From Pedobacter sp. Leaf216 (lineage in GTDB: Bacteria; Bacteroidota; Bacteroidia; Sphingobacteriales; Sphingobacteriaceae), in the NCBI RefSeq assembly GCF_001421515.1, contig NZ_LMKM01000005.1, positions 107,887-171,886 on the forward strand: a DNA stretch of 64,000 nt, given 5' to 3'. The translations under genes and the position numbers were made by a program. The notes beneath the pieces were generated by a model, which worked only from the letters and a program-made list of their open reading frames with translations, searched no databases and had not been told where the DNA came from. The stretch's first letter is position 1, and the number at the start of each line of letters is the position of its first letter. This document shows, one piece after another, positions 56,527 to 64,000 of this stretch.

Positions 56527-57183
56527 ATGAAAAACGCTATCTCACTATCTTTAGGACTCTCAGTAATTCTTACTCTAAGTATGGGATTCCGGTCGGATAA
56601 AAATCTGATTTTCAAAGGTAATAAGCTGAATGAGACCTTACCAGTGGCAAAATTGGAAAAGGTAGATGGCGATCAATTGATTGAAACATTAATCTTACAA
56701 AGGTTTAATTTTAACAAGTCAATCATCAAAAATGGTTTTGATGCTAAAATAGAATCTCCAAAAATTACCTCAATTATAAATAATGGTCCGGCAAGCATCG
56801 TTTCGTTTAGTGGATTTGATTATTTGGTTAAAAAAAATAAGGTAATCGGTGTTAATGGGATCGAACTTTCGCCATCAGCTTTAGCAACCATTACCGAAAA
56901 AGTAGTAAAGTTAGATCAGATGCAGCAGTATTGCTGTGCACAGGCGAATTTGGCCAACAAACGCGAAAAACGCGATCTTAATACCATAAAAACGTTAGAT
57001 CGCCAGTACTTTGCAGCTTTAAGAGCCATTAGGTTAATTACTGAAAATATAGCTGACCTAGCCACCAAATCAAACGCATCTTTCGCCATAGAAACTGCCG
57101 TTGCCAAAACCAGAATCCCTGATATCAAAATTATCGAAACAAAAACCGATTACAAAGGCGGTTATGTTGCAGAAGTTAATTAA
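56527..57183 (+). CDS. Hypothetical exported protein
   Basis: A 218-residue protein from ATG 56527 (a TTG at 56503 is rejected because the signal-like segment KNAISLSLGLSVILTLSMGF begins at the ATG). The mature part is helical and lysine-rich, with two adjacent cysteines (QQYCCAQA near 138) that could form a disulfide or bind metal. A coiled-coil-like stretch NLANKREKRDLNTIKTLDRQ follows. No family recognised. No operon partner is evident. Confidence 0.65.
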   Translation: MKNAISLSLGLSVILTLSMGFRSDKNLIFKGNKLNETLPVAKLEKVDGDQLIETLILQRFNFNKSIIKNGFDAKIESPKITSIINNGPASIVSFSGFDYLVKKNKVIGVNGIELSPSALATITEKVVKLDQMQQYCCAQANLANKREKRDLNTIKTLDRQYFAALRAIRLITENIADLATKSNASFAIETAVAKTRIPDIKIIETKTDYKGGYVAEVN

Positions 57184-57415
57184 GCGATTAGGCGTATAGT
57201 ATTAAAATCTACAGATTGAATCTATTCTTTAGCGGGTTTGGCATCAATTAAACAGGTTTACGATAAATAATCGTCTTCGTGAAAATAAACAAAAGTAATC
57301 CTTCATGCTGATTGCCTTGCTTCATCGCCCGTAGAAGCCTTCTTTAAATAACAAGATACCTCATCTGTCAAGTTACATACACGTAACTTAAGCAATCTTG
57401 AGTGAAGAAAATAAT

Positions 57416-57649
57416 CTATTTAATAGCAGTAACCATGTAAACCGTTTGCCCTACTGCACCGTCGTAACCCAATATCAATTTATAATCGTAAAAGTTATCG
57501 ATTTCATTTTTAAATGCTTCTAGCGTAGGTATTTCTTTCGAAACGTGTTTTCTATCCCACTGAAATTTACTTCCCACTTTTAATGTTGCCTTATTGCCGT
57601 TGCTGGCATGGTTGCTGATTAATTGATCAGGTGTGATGATATTTTCCAT
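57416..57649 (-). CDS. Small hypothetical protein, 77 residues
   Basis: Soluble protein MENIITPDQLISNHASNGNKAT... with mixed helix and strand, no signal peptide or cysteine. Conserved-looking words are SKFQWDRKHVSKEIP and YKLILGYDGAVGQTVYMV. I do not recognise the family. It lies 93 bases downstream of the MaoC gene on the same strand and may be co-transcribed. Between it and 57183 there is a 232-base gene-free gap. Confidence 0.6.
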   Translation of the reverse strand: MENIITPDQLISNHASNGNKATLKVGSKFQWDRKHVSKEIPTLEAFKNEIDNFYDYKLILGYDGAVGQTVYMVTAIK

Positions 57650-57742
57650 ACTTAAACTAACAAACTTATCCCATATTGGTTTTTATCCTGATGGATTCGT
57701 GCCAAATGGATACCAAGTAACGTTTCCTGACAAAAGAAGTAA

Positions 57743-58201
57743 TTAAATAAAATGATATAAAAATACCACATCGCCTACATAAGCAGGTTTGGGTTGGTCT
57801 TTAATAACAAGAGTAGCCTGGATGGTTACTTTAGTAATTCCCCTAAGGTTACTAATGCAATTCAATTTTGCTTTCAGCTGTACTTCGCTATCTACCAAAA
57901 CGGCCTGGCCAAACTTAAAACGCTCTATACCATAATTAATTTCCATTTTAATATTGCGTACATCAGCAATTTGTTTCCATAAATAAGGAATTAGCGAAAG
58001 GGTTAAGTAACCATGTGCAATTGTAGCCTTAAATGGTCCTTCGTTCTTCGCCTTTTCAGGGTCAGTGTGGATCCACTGATGGTCTAATGTTGCATCAGCA
58101 AATTTATTAATCTGTTCCTGATCTATGGTATGCCATTGTGAAACGCCTAATTCTTTCCCTAAATGCGATTCATACTCTTCAAAATTATTAATCACCAACA
58201 T
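57743..58201 (-). CDS. MaoC-like hot-dog dehydratase
   Basis: A 152-residue protein of the R-specific enoyl-CoA hydratase type. The hydratase motif with catalytic Asp and His is present: QINKFADATLDHQWIHTDPEKAKNEGPFKATIAHGYLTLSL, with D40 and H45 positions typical of MaoC/PhaJ proteins. The start VINNFEEYESHLGKELGVSQWHTID is characteristic. It hydrates trans-2-enoyl-CoA to (R)-3-hydroxyacyl-CoA in the cytosol. Neighbours give no pathway. Confidence 0.9.
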   Translation of the reverse strand: MLVINNFEEYESHLGKELGVSQWHTIDQEQINKFADATLDHQWIHTDPEKAKNEGPFKATIAHGYLTLSLIPYLWKQIADVRNIKMEINYGIERFKFGQAVLVDSEVQLKAKLNCISNLRGITKVTIQATLVIKDQPKPAYVGDVVFLYHFI

Positions 58202-58461
58202 GTAATTCTGTTTATCTGTTTATTACTATTTTAACAACTCCGTTAGGTACAGCAATCCTTCCGCTATGTAGTTGGTTTCACTCTTCTGTTTCCAATTATA
58301 GCGATAATAACGGTGCTTTTAAGCCTATACGTATAAAAATCTTTTAAAGATTTTTTTTACTCATTTGGGTTTTATTGATAATGCATTAATATACAGCTTG
58401 TTTGTTTTCGTATGCAATGCGTCACCAATTGATTATTATAGCAAAATGTTTTAATCTTTGC

Positions 58462-58497
58462 TGTTCGTTTACGCACAATGCTGTTCATTAACGAACA
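58462..58497. promoter_or_regulatory. Two tandem enhancer-type sites upstream of the permease
   Basis: TGTTCGTTTACGCACA (58462-58477) and TGTTCATTAACGAACA (58482-58497) are two 16-bp inverted repeats of form TGTTCR-N4-CGMACA, spaced exactly 20 bp centre to centre, about two helical turns. They lie about 97 and 117 bases before the expected start from the sigma-54 promoter. This is the layout of binding sites for a sigma-54 activator (NtrC-type). Confidence 0.65.
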
Positions 58498-58559
58498 GCG
58501 CAATTGATTAAAATACTGTTTAATCCCTTTGTATACAAGCTCAATACGCTTGGTTATAT

Positions 58560-58577
58560 TTGGCATAAGAATCGCAT
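58560..58577 (+). promoter_or_regulatory. Predicted sigma-54 promoter
   Basis: TTGGCATAAGAATCGCAT has GG (58562-58563) and GC (58574-58575) exactly 10 bases apart, the -24/-12 rule, with the TTGGCA and GCA contexts of the consensus. The start would be near 58587, 11 bases before the permease ATG. The 396-base spacer 58202-58597 otherwise has no gene. Confidence 0.7.
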
Positions 58578-58597
58578 TGGTCATAAAAAATAAACTT

Positions 58598-60988
58598 ATG
58601 TTCAAATTAAACCTGAAGATTGCTTTTAGAAATCTGTTGCGGAATCGATCATATGCCTTGATTAATATTCTTGGTTTATCTATCGGTATGACCAGTTGTA
58701 TTTTGATCTTTATTTTTATTCAATTTCAGCTGAGTTACGATACCCATTTCAAAAATAGCGACCGGATTTTCAGGTTCGTAACCGATTGGAAATACAATAG
58801 CTTTGACGATTACTCGGCCGGAGTTCCTTTACCTTTTGGTCCTGCCGCCAAAGCCGAACTTCCAGGTATAGAAAAAATAGCCAGAATCTCGCGTAATAGT
58901 GGTGTTATACTGGTACGCAATGATGATGGTACCGAACATTTTAAAGCCGTTAAGGATGTATATTTCACTGAATCGGAATTATTTGATGTGCTACAGGTTA
59001 AATGGCTTCTTGGAAAACCAACCCAATCATTTTCAATACCCAATACTGTGGTTATTTCAGAGAGAACAGCTAAAATTTTATTTGGTTCTGCAGAAACGGC
59101 CATGGGAAAAAATTTCACCTTTTGGAACTCCATCTCGCTCAGGGTTGTTGGGATATTTGCCGATTTACCAGGCAGCAGTAGTATTCCAATGGAAATTATG
59201 ATTAGCTACCCAACATTTTATGGGAAAAATAATCAAGATTGGGATTCTGTAAGCACTTATAATGAGTGTTTTACTTTGCTAAAGCCGGGTGTAACTGTGG
59301 CTGCATTTGAGCAGTCGTTAAAAAGAATGAATGAGAAATACCTTAAACTGAAAAAGCTTGCAGGGAATCAAAATAGTCACTTACAGTCTTTAAGAGATAT
59401 TCATTTCAGCGAACGTTATGGTAACTTTTCCGAAACATCGGTTACTAAAAAAGAAGTGTATGGCCTGGCCATCATCGGCATTTTTTTAATCATTACGGCT
59501 TGTATTAATTTTATAAATTTAGCTACCGCACAATCGATTAACCGCTCAAAAGAAGTAGGGGTACGTAAAGTTATGGGGGCAATGCGCAAGCAACTTTTAT
59601 TTCAGTTTTTGGCAGAAACAACAACAATTGTATTAATTTCAATGCTATTTGCTTGTATCTTATCCGAATTACTCTTGCCTTCATTGTCGCATCTCCTTAA
59701 AGGTGAAGTTGTTCTGTCGCTATTTACAAGTCCGGCAGTTTTTGTGTTTTTGTTGTTGATGATCGTTCTGGTTAGTTTTTTAGCCGGTTTTTATCCCGCA
59801 ATGATTATTTCAGGTTTTAGTCCGGCCTTAGCCATAAAAAACAAAATCGTTGTCCAATCAGGCAATTTGAGTTTAAGAATGATATTAATTGTAATACAGT
59901 TCACTATTACCATTGTGCTCATCATTGCCACTTTTGTTGTGATTAAACAGATGCAATACGTAAGAGAAAAACCACTTGGTTTTAAGAAGGATGCGGTAGT
60001 GATGATTGGATTCCCTGGAGATAGTTCGAGCATAAGCCATCAGCAACTGTTTAGAGAAAAATTGCTTCATATACCAGGGGTTGAAAAGCAAAGTTATTTT
60101 GCCCGGCCGCCACTTTCAGGAAGTATGAATACCACAAATTTTTATGTTGATGGTAGAGAGAATAAAGATTTTGAGGTTCGGCTGAGTATGAGTGATGAAT
60201 ACTATTTCGATCTGTTCGGGCTACAGTTTATTGCAGGAAGTGTTTACAAAAAGAGTGATACCGCTAATGCTTACATCGCCAACGAAACTTTTGTAAAGAA
60301 GATAGGTATCGCCAACCCTCAGTTGGCCCTTGGAAAAGTAATTGCACAAAATGGAAGAACAGGTCCGATAGTTGGCGTTATTAAAGATTTTAATGATCAA
60401 TCACTCAAAGAAAAAATTTCGCCTATGGTTTTTTACCAGGAAAAAAGGCAATATTATAATATGGCAATAAAATTAGACGCAAAGGAAATGATGCATGCCA
60501 TGAAATCAATAGAAAATCTTTGGACAAGTACTTTTCCTAATGAGGTGTATAATGCAAGATTTTTAGATGATGACATTAATAATTATTACGAGTCGGAACA
60601 TATAACAGGCCTTTTGTTTAAAATATTTGCAGGTGTGATTATGTTTATTTCCTTTATCGGTCTTTTTGGGTTAATTTCTTTTGTTGCAGCTCAGCGTACG
60701 CGTGAAATGGCGATCAGAAAAGTACTTGGCGCAACCACAGCTGAACTGGTTAAAATGCTGAATCGCAATTTTATCAAAATGGTTTTTATTGCCAACCTCG
60801 TTGCGTGGCCATTGGCTTACATTTTAACAAGTAAATGGCTATCAGGTTTTGCTTATCGTGTTTCGCCTGGTATTTGGCCCTTTATGTTGGCCATGGTTGC
60901 ATCAATGGTGCTTACGCTAATTACAGTCAGTTTCAGATCATACCGCGCAGCAAAGGCAAATGCTGTAGATGCGCTTAAATATGAGTAA
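58598..60988 (+). CDS. FtsX/MacB-type ABC transporter permease
   Basis: A 796-residue inner-membrane protein with two copies of the MacB_PCD + FtsX unit. N-terminal membrane segment (ALINILGLSIGMTSCILIFIF), periplasmic domain, three segments at about 285-440, a second periplasmic domain (500-670) and a final three segments at about 675-790 (FVAAQRTREMAIRKVLGATTAELVKML is the FtsX loop; earlier copy EVGVRKVMGAMRKQLL). ATG 58598 is chosen because the upstream extension overlaps the promoter. No ATPase is adjacent; such Bacteroidota permeases use a shared ATPase. They are thought to export lipoproteins, peptides or lipids, or act as mechanotransmission devices. Confidence 0.93.
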   Translation: MFKLNLKIAFRNLLRNRSYALINILGLSIGMTSCILIFIFIQFQLSYDTHFKNSDRIFRFVTDWKYNSFDDYSAGVPLPFGPAAKAELPGIEKIARISRNSGVILVRNDDGTEHFKAVKDVYFTESELFDVLQVKWLLGKPTQSFSIPNTVVISERTAKILFGSAETAMGKNFTFWNSISLRVVGIFADLPGSSSIPMEIMISYPTFYGKNNQDWDSVSTYNECFTLLKPGVTVAAFEQSLKRMNEKYLKLKKLAGNQNSHLQSLRDIHFSERYGNFSETSVTKKEVYGLAIIGIFLIITACINFINLATAQSINRSKEVGVRKVMGAMRKQLLFQFLAETTTIVLISMLFACILSELLLPSLSHLLKGEVVLSLFTSPAVFVFLLLMIVLVSFLAGFYPAMIISGFSPALAIKNKIVVQSGNLSLRMILIVIQFTITIVLIIATFVVIKQMQYVREKPLGFKKDAVVMIGFPGDSSSISHQQLFREKLLHIPGVEKQSYFARPPLSGSMNTTNFYVDGRENKDFEVRLSMSDEYYFDLFGLQFIAGSVYKKSDTANAYIANETFVKKIGIANPQLALGKVIAQNGRTGPIVGVIKDFNDQSLKEKISPMVFYQEKRQYYNMAIKLDAKEMMHAMKSIENLWTSTFPNEVYNARFLDDDINNYYESEHITGLLFKIFAGVIMFISFIGLFGLISFVAAQRTREMAIRKVLGATTAELVKMLNRNFIKMVFIANLVAWPLAYILTSKWLSGFAYRVSPGIWPFMLAMVASMVLTLITVSFRSYRAAKANAVDALKYE

Positions 60989-61033
60989 ATTAATGTAGAG
61001 CATCTTTAGCATTGTGTTCTCAAGCCATTCGTC

Positions 61034-61157
61034 ATCCTGAACTTGTTTCAGGATCTAATAAAATTCGCCTAATTAAAAGCTAACGCTGTGTTGATTCATG
61101 AAATCTGCGTAAGTATTTCGCTATCAATTTCCCGCAGACTTAAGAAGATTAACACAG
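61034..61157. repeat. Intergenic repeats before the TonB receptor
   Basis: ATCCTGAACTTGTTTCAGGAT (61034-61054) repeats the word seen at 36855. A second imperfect palindrome spans 61086-61157 with ends CTGTGTTGATT / AACACAG and inner TCTGCG / CGCAGA. The 368-base gap 60989-61356 contains no gene. Confidence 0.6.
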
Positions 61158-61312
61158 AACGATTATTAAATCATTTAAAATATTTATTTGTATTTAACTT
61201 TAATACAGGAATTTGCGCTGTTTTAGTCATCACTTTTCGCCTTTAACTGAATGTAAATTTACCTGCAATTAAATGTTATCTAAATGTTTTATTTGATTTA
61301 TTTAAATTAAAA

Positions 61313-61348
61313 TTTAGATTTGTCTAAAATTATGTTTAGATAAATCTA
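61313..61348. promoter_or_regulatory. Paired TTTAGA-type inverted repeats upstream of TonB receptor
   Basis: TTTAGA-TTTG-TCTAAA (61313-61328) is a perfect 16-bp inverted repeat, and TAGAT-AA-ATCTA (61337-61348) a second; a half-site ATCTAAAT lies near 61278. They end 9 bases before the receptor ATG. This resembles DtxR/MntR-type metal-repressor boxes in form; regulator not identified. Confidence 0.45.
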
Positions 61349-61356
61349 TTGCGTTC

Positions 61357-63813
61357 ATGAAATCTTCAATTCTATTTTGCTTCACTTTCTTTATCTCGCT
61401 AAATGCCATTGCACAAAAAGTTGTTGTTAAAGGCCTGGTCACCTCACAAAATGTACCTGTAGAAAACATTAATATTAAAGTTGTTGGATCAGCACTATCG
61501 GCCAAATCAGACCATGCCGGTATTTATCAATTGAGTGGCCTCAAATCAGGAAATTACGACCTAATTTTTTCCGGCATAGGTTATCAATCTAAAAGAATCA
61601 AGATTTTGCTTAAAGAGGATAGTGTTCAGGTTAATGCTGATTTATTAAGTTTAACATCCGATTTAAGTGATGTGGTAATTACCGGCGTTAACCGGGCAAC
61701 ACAACTGCGTAAAAGCCCTGTACCAATTGCAGTGCTTTCTAAAAAATCAATGGATCAGAATGTCAATACCAACCTCATCGAAGCCATTGTAAAAGGTGTT
61801 CCTGGCATTACAGCAGTTACCACCGGACCAAACGTTTCAAAGCCATTTATTCGCGGTTTGGGTTACAACCGTGTTTTAACACTTTATGATGGCTTAAGGC
61901 AGGAGGGCCAGCAATGGGGTGATGAACATGGAATTGAAGTAGATGAATATGGTATTGTTAGGGCTGAGGTGGTAAAAGGTCCGGCCAGTTTAACTTATGG
62001 CTCTGATGCCCTGGCAGGGGTAATCAACATGATTCCATTTAGCCCAAATTTTGAGAATAAAAATTTAAAAGGTGATTTTACAGCAAATTACCAAAGCAAT
62101 AATGGGATGATTGGTTCTTCTTTGGGCATTGCTTATATAAAAAACGACTGGAAATATACCTTTAGGGCTACAGGGAAAACGGCGCACAACTACAAGAATA
62201 AAATTGATGGTTTAGTTTATGGAACAGCCTTTAGAGAATATAATTTATCAGCCAGCGCAAGGGTAGATAAGGATTGGGGGTTTTCTAAAACGGCTATAAC
62301 CTATTACGATAATTTAATGGAAATACCCGATGGCAGCAGAGATTCTCTATCAAGAAAGTTTACACGCCAGGTTTTGGATGAGGGTGATGACATTAAAAAC
62401 AGACCAATTGTTGCGGAGAACGATCTGAACAGCTATACCATTAATCCGCTGCATCAGCACATTCAGCATTATCGGTTTTACAACACCAGTCAGTTTAAAT
62501 TTGGTACCAGCGATCTTAATCTGCTAATCGGCGGACAGCAAAGTGTAAGGAGAGAATACAATCACCCCACGTTGCCAAGCCAGGCTGGGCTTTATGTAGT
62601 GCTCAATACTTTTAATTACGATCTTAAATATAATCTGCCAGATTTTAGTGGTATCGAAAGCACCATTGGCATAAACGGAATGTACCAGGGCAATAGGAGC
62701 AAGGCGGCCACCGACTTTCCGATCCCTGATTACGACCTCTTTGATATTGGTGCTTTTTATTTTGCAAAGAAATCGATGGGTAAGGTAGCGGTTTCGGGAG
62801 GAATCAGAATTGATAGAAGAAACATAAACTGGAACGATTTTTACGTAGGCACCAATGCCCAAACCGGATTTGGTAAACAGGTTAATTTAAGTGATCCTAC
62901 AGGGAAATTACAGTTTCCTGCTTTTAATAAAAATTATTACGGCTTATCAGGAAGTTTGGGTATAACGTATAATATTTCTGAAAAATTACTTGTAAAGGCC
63001 AATATTGCAAGGGGTTACCGCGCCCCAAATATTACCGAAATAGGTTCTAATGGCCTAGATCCAGGTGCCCACATTGTATATTTAGGCAACAGGACATTTA
63101 AGCCAGAGTTTAATCTTCAGGAGGATATTGGCGTTGTTGCCTATTTAAAAGATGCAGAAATTAGCCTGGAAGTTTTTAACAACAATATTCAGAATTACAT
63201 CTATCAATCGCGTTTAACCGATGCCAATGGAAATCCGGTAGTTATAGTTCCGGGAAATTTAACTTACCAGTATCAACAATCGAAAGCCAGGTTATATGGT
63301 GCTGAAGTTTCAGTAAACCTGCATCCTGCTGCCATAAAATGGTTAAGTTTCAACAATAGTCTGGCTTATGTAGTGGGGTTAAATCAAAATCAGGAGCTAT
63401 TGAACAAATATGGCATGGAAGCTAAATATTTACCATTTATTCCGCCATTGCAATTTAGAACAGAGATTAAGGCAACTTCACAAAAACCGTTTGGCATTTT
63501 TGATAAGCCTTATATAAAGGTTGATGCTGCTTTTTTTGCAGATCAGGATAAATTTTATGCCCTGGATGATACGGAGACTTTTACCGCCGGTTATACATTA
63601 ATTAATGGTGGCATTGGATCAACCTTAAAATCAAAAAAGGGAAAAGTTTTGTGTGATATTTTTATTCAGGCAGATAACATTTTCAATATCGCTTACCAAT
63701 CTAATTTAAACAGGCTAAAATATTTTGAATATTACAAACAGTCTGCCAACGGTCGATCTGGAATTTACAATATGGGCAGAAATTTCAGTTTTAAAGTCAT
63801 TATTCCAATTTAG
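61357..63813 (+). CDS. TonB-dependent receptor, probably metal or metal-chelate uptake
   Basis: An 818-residue outer-membrane receptor with signal peptide (LNAIAQ), a carboxypeptidase-regulatory-like domain (VVKGLVTSQNVPVENINIKV), plug (IRGLGYNRVLTLYDGLRQEGQQWGDEHGIEVDEYGI, VKGPASLTYGSDALAGVINMI) and barrel ending FSFKVIIPI. It is not SusC-like: no SusD follows, it lacks the SusC plug motifs and is shorter. The plug resembles ZnuD/cobalamin/siderophore receptors. With the inverted repeats upstream, metal-regulated uptake is likely; the metal is unknown. A terminator follows. Confidence 0.92.
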   Translation: MKSSILFCFTFFISLNAIAQKVVVKGLVTSQNVPVENINIKVVGSALSAKSDHAGIYQLSGLKSGNYDLIFSGIGYQSKRIKILLKEDSVQVNADLLSLTSDLSDVVITGVNRATQLRKSPVPIAVLSKKSMDQNVNTNLIEAIVKGVPGITAVTTGPNVSKPFIRGLGYNRVLTLYDGLRQEGQQWGDEHGIEVDEYGIVRAEVVKGPASLTYGSDALAGVINMIPFSPNFENKNLKGDFTANYQSNNGMIGSSLGIAYIKNDWKYTFRATGKTAHNYKNKIDGLVYGTAFREYNLSASARVDKDWGFSKTAITYYDNLMEIPDGSRDSLSRKFTRQVLDEGDDIKNRPIVAENDLNSYTINPLHQHIQHYRFYNTSQFKFGTSDLNLLIGGQQSVRREYNHPTLPSQAGLYVVLNTFNYDLKYNLPDFSGIESTIGINGMYQGNRSKAATDFPIPDYDLFDIGAFYFAKKSMGKVAVSGGIRIDRRNINWNDFYVGTNAQTGFGKQVNLSDPTGKLQFPAFNKNYYGLSGSLGITYNISEKLLVKANIARGYRAPNITEIGSNGLDPGAHIVYLGNRTFKPEFNLQEDIGVVAYLKDAEISLEVFNNNIQNYIYQSRLTDANGNPVVIVPGNLTYQYQQSKARLYGAEVSVNLHPAAIKWLSFNNSLAYVVGLNQNQELLNKYGMEAKYLPFIPPLQFRTEIKATSQKPFGIFDKPYIKVDAAFFADQDKFYALDDTETFTAGYTLINGGIGSTLKSKKGKVLCDIFIQADNIFNIAYQSNLNRLKYFEYYKQSANGRSGIYNMGRNFSFKVIIPI

Positions 63814-63875
63814 GAGTTGAAAAGATTATTGTAGGATAAATTTCCATGTTTTAGTGTTAAATGTTTCGTTTTAAG

Positions 63876-63910
63876 AATGGAAGGTAATTAATTTATCTTC
63901 CATTTTTTTT
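63876..63910 (+). terminator. Terminator after TonB receptor
   Basis: AATGGAAG / CTTCCATT is a perfect 8-bp stem around a 13-base loop, followed by a run of Ts. The group II intron begins two bases after the T run. Confidence 0.85.
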
Positions 63911-63911
63911 C

Positions 63912-64000
63912 GTGCGCCGGGCATGGCAATCGACTATAGGGTTCAAGTCCCGAACACGCTTAGCAGTAGGAAGTGTTAGCTCGAGACAAGGGTGTCGTGG
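63912..64000 (+). mobile_element. Group II intron, 5' end (domain I start), cut by window edge
   Basis: The last 89 bases begin GTGCGCCGGGCATGG, then CTATAGGGT, AGTCCCGAAC, a GTTAGC word and CAAGGGTGTC-GTGG, in the order and spacing of the conserved 5' end of bacterial group II introns such as the Oceanobacillus IIC intron. A reverse transcriptase ORF and domains V/VI should follow outside the window. Insertion just downstream of a terminator hairpin is the preferred target of class C introns. Confidence 0.8.

Noticed and set aside
58372..58605. 77-codon minus-strand frame over the permease promoter
   Set aside because: It spans the sigma-54 promoter and enhancer palindromes and lacks any family or start signal.
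1..64000. CRISPR array, rRNA operon or prophage
   Set aside because: No regular spacer-repeat array, rRNA sequence or phage structural gene was seen on either strand.

Overview
This AT-rich window comes from a member of the Bacteroidota, most probably family Sphingobacteriaceae and a Pedobacter-like organism. The evidence is three SusC/SusD pairs, a FecI/FecR sigma/anti-sigma pair, zinc-finger-less TopA, -7 promoter boxes of the TAnnTTTG type, the lack of strong Shine-Dalgarno sequences, and a GOB/PEDO-like subclass B3 metallo-beta-lactamase. The genus is inferred from protein resemblance, not from a database search.

Layout. 1-7.2 kb is housekeeping: a cut-off conserved protein, topA, a thioredoxin-type glutathione peroxidase, a YycJ/WalJ-like hydrolase, and a divergent marR/MFS-exporter pair with two matching 15-bp operators. 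7.3-36.6 kb is a large polysaccharide-utilisation locus (PUL): a LacI regulator with a perfect 18-bp palindrome beside it, then susC-susD-susC-susD, a beta-glucuronidase-like GH2, a divergent GH10, GH3, GH2 with malectin domain, a membrane acyltransferase (DUF5009), a third GH2, an alginate-lyase-superfamily polysaccharide lyase, GH88, GH30, an SDR oxidoreductase and mannonate dehydratase. It ends in a strong terminator. Together these predict capture of a uronic-acid glycan at the surface, periplasmic cleavage by lyase and hydrolases, removal of unsaturated uronic acid by GH88, and entry of fructuronate/mannonate into the KDG pathway. No sulfatase, GH67, GH115 or GH43 is present, so neither ulvan nor ordinary plant glucuronoxylan fits well.

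36.6-44.9 kb is a mixed region: intergenic repeats, VOC protein, tRNA-Arg(TCT), a small hydrophilic protein, the B3 beta-lactamase, an AraC regulator divergent from an AhpD-like protein, a quinone reductase divergent from an HxlR regulator, an aldo/keto reductase and two unknown proteins. 44.9-55.5 kb holds a gamma-glutamyltransferase and a second transport locus (FecI, FecR, STN-containing SusC, SusD, then a Tat-type metallophosphoesterase beyond two palindromic repeats). 55.6-64 kb holds a secreted DinB-like protein, hypothetical proteins, a MaoC dehydratase, an FtsX/MacB-type permease behind a predicted sigma-54 promoter with two tandem enhancer sites, and a TonB receptor behind paired TTTAGA-type inverted repeats. 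The last 89 bases are the 5' end of a group II intron inserted directly after a terminator hairpin.

The items most worth follow-up are the uronate PUL with its unusual GH10, the sigma-54/enhancer arrangement at 58.5 kb, the Gln-variant B3 beta-lactamase, the matched MarR operators, and several families of short palindromic repeats.
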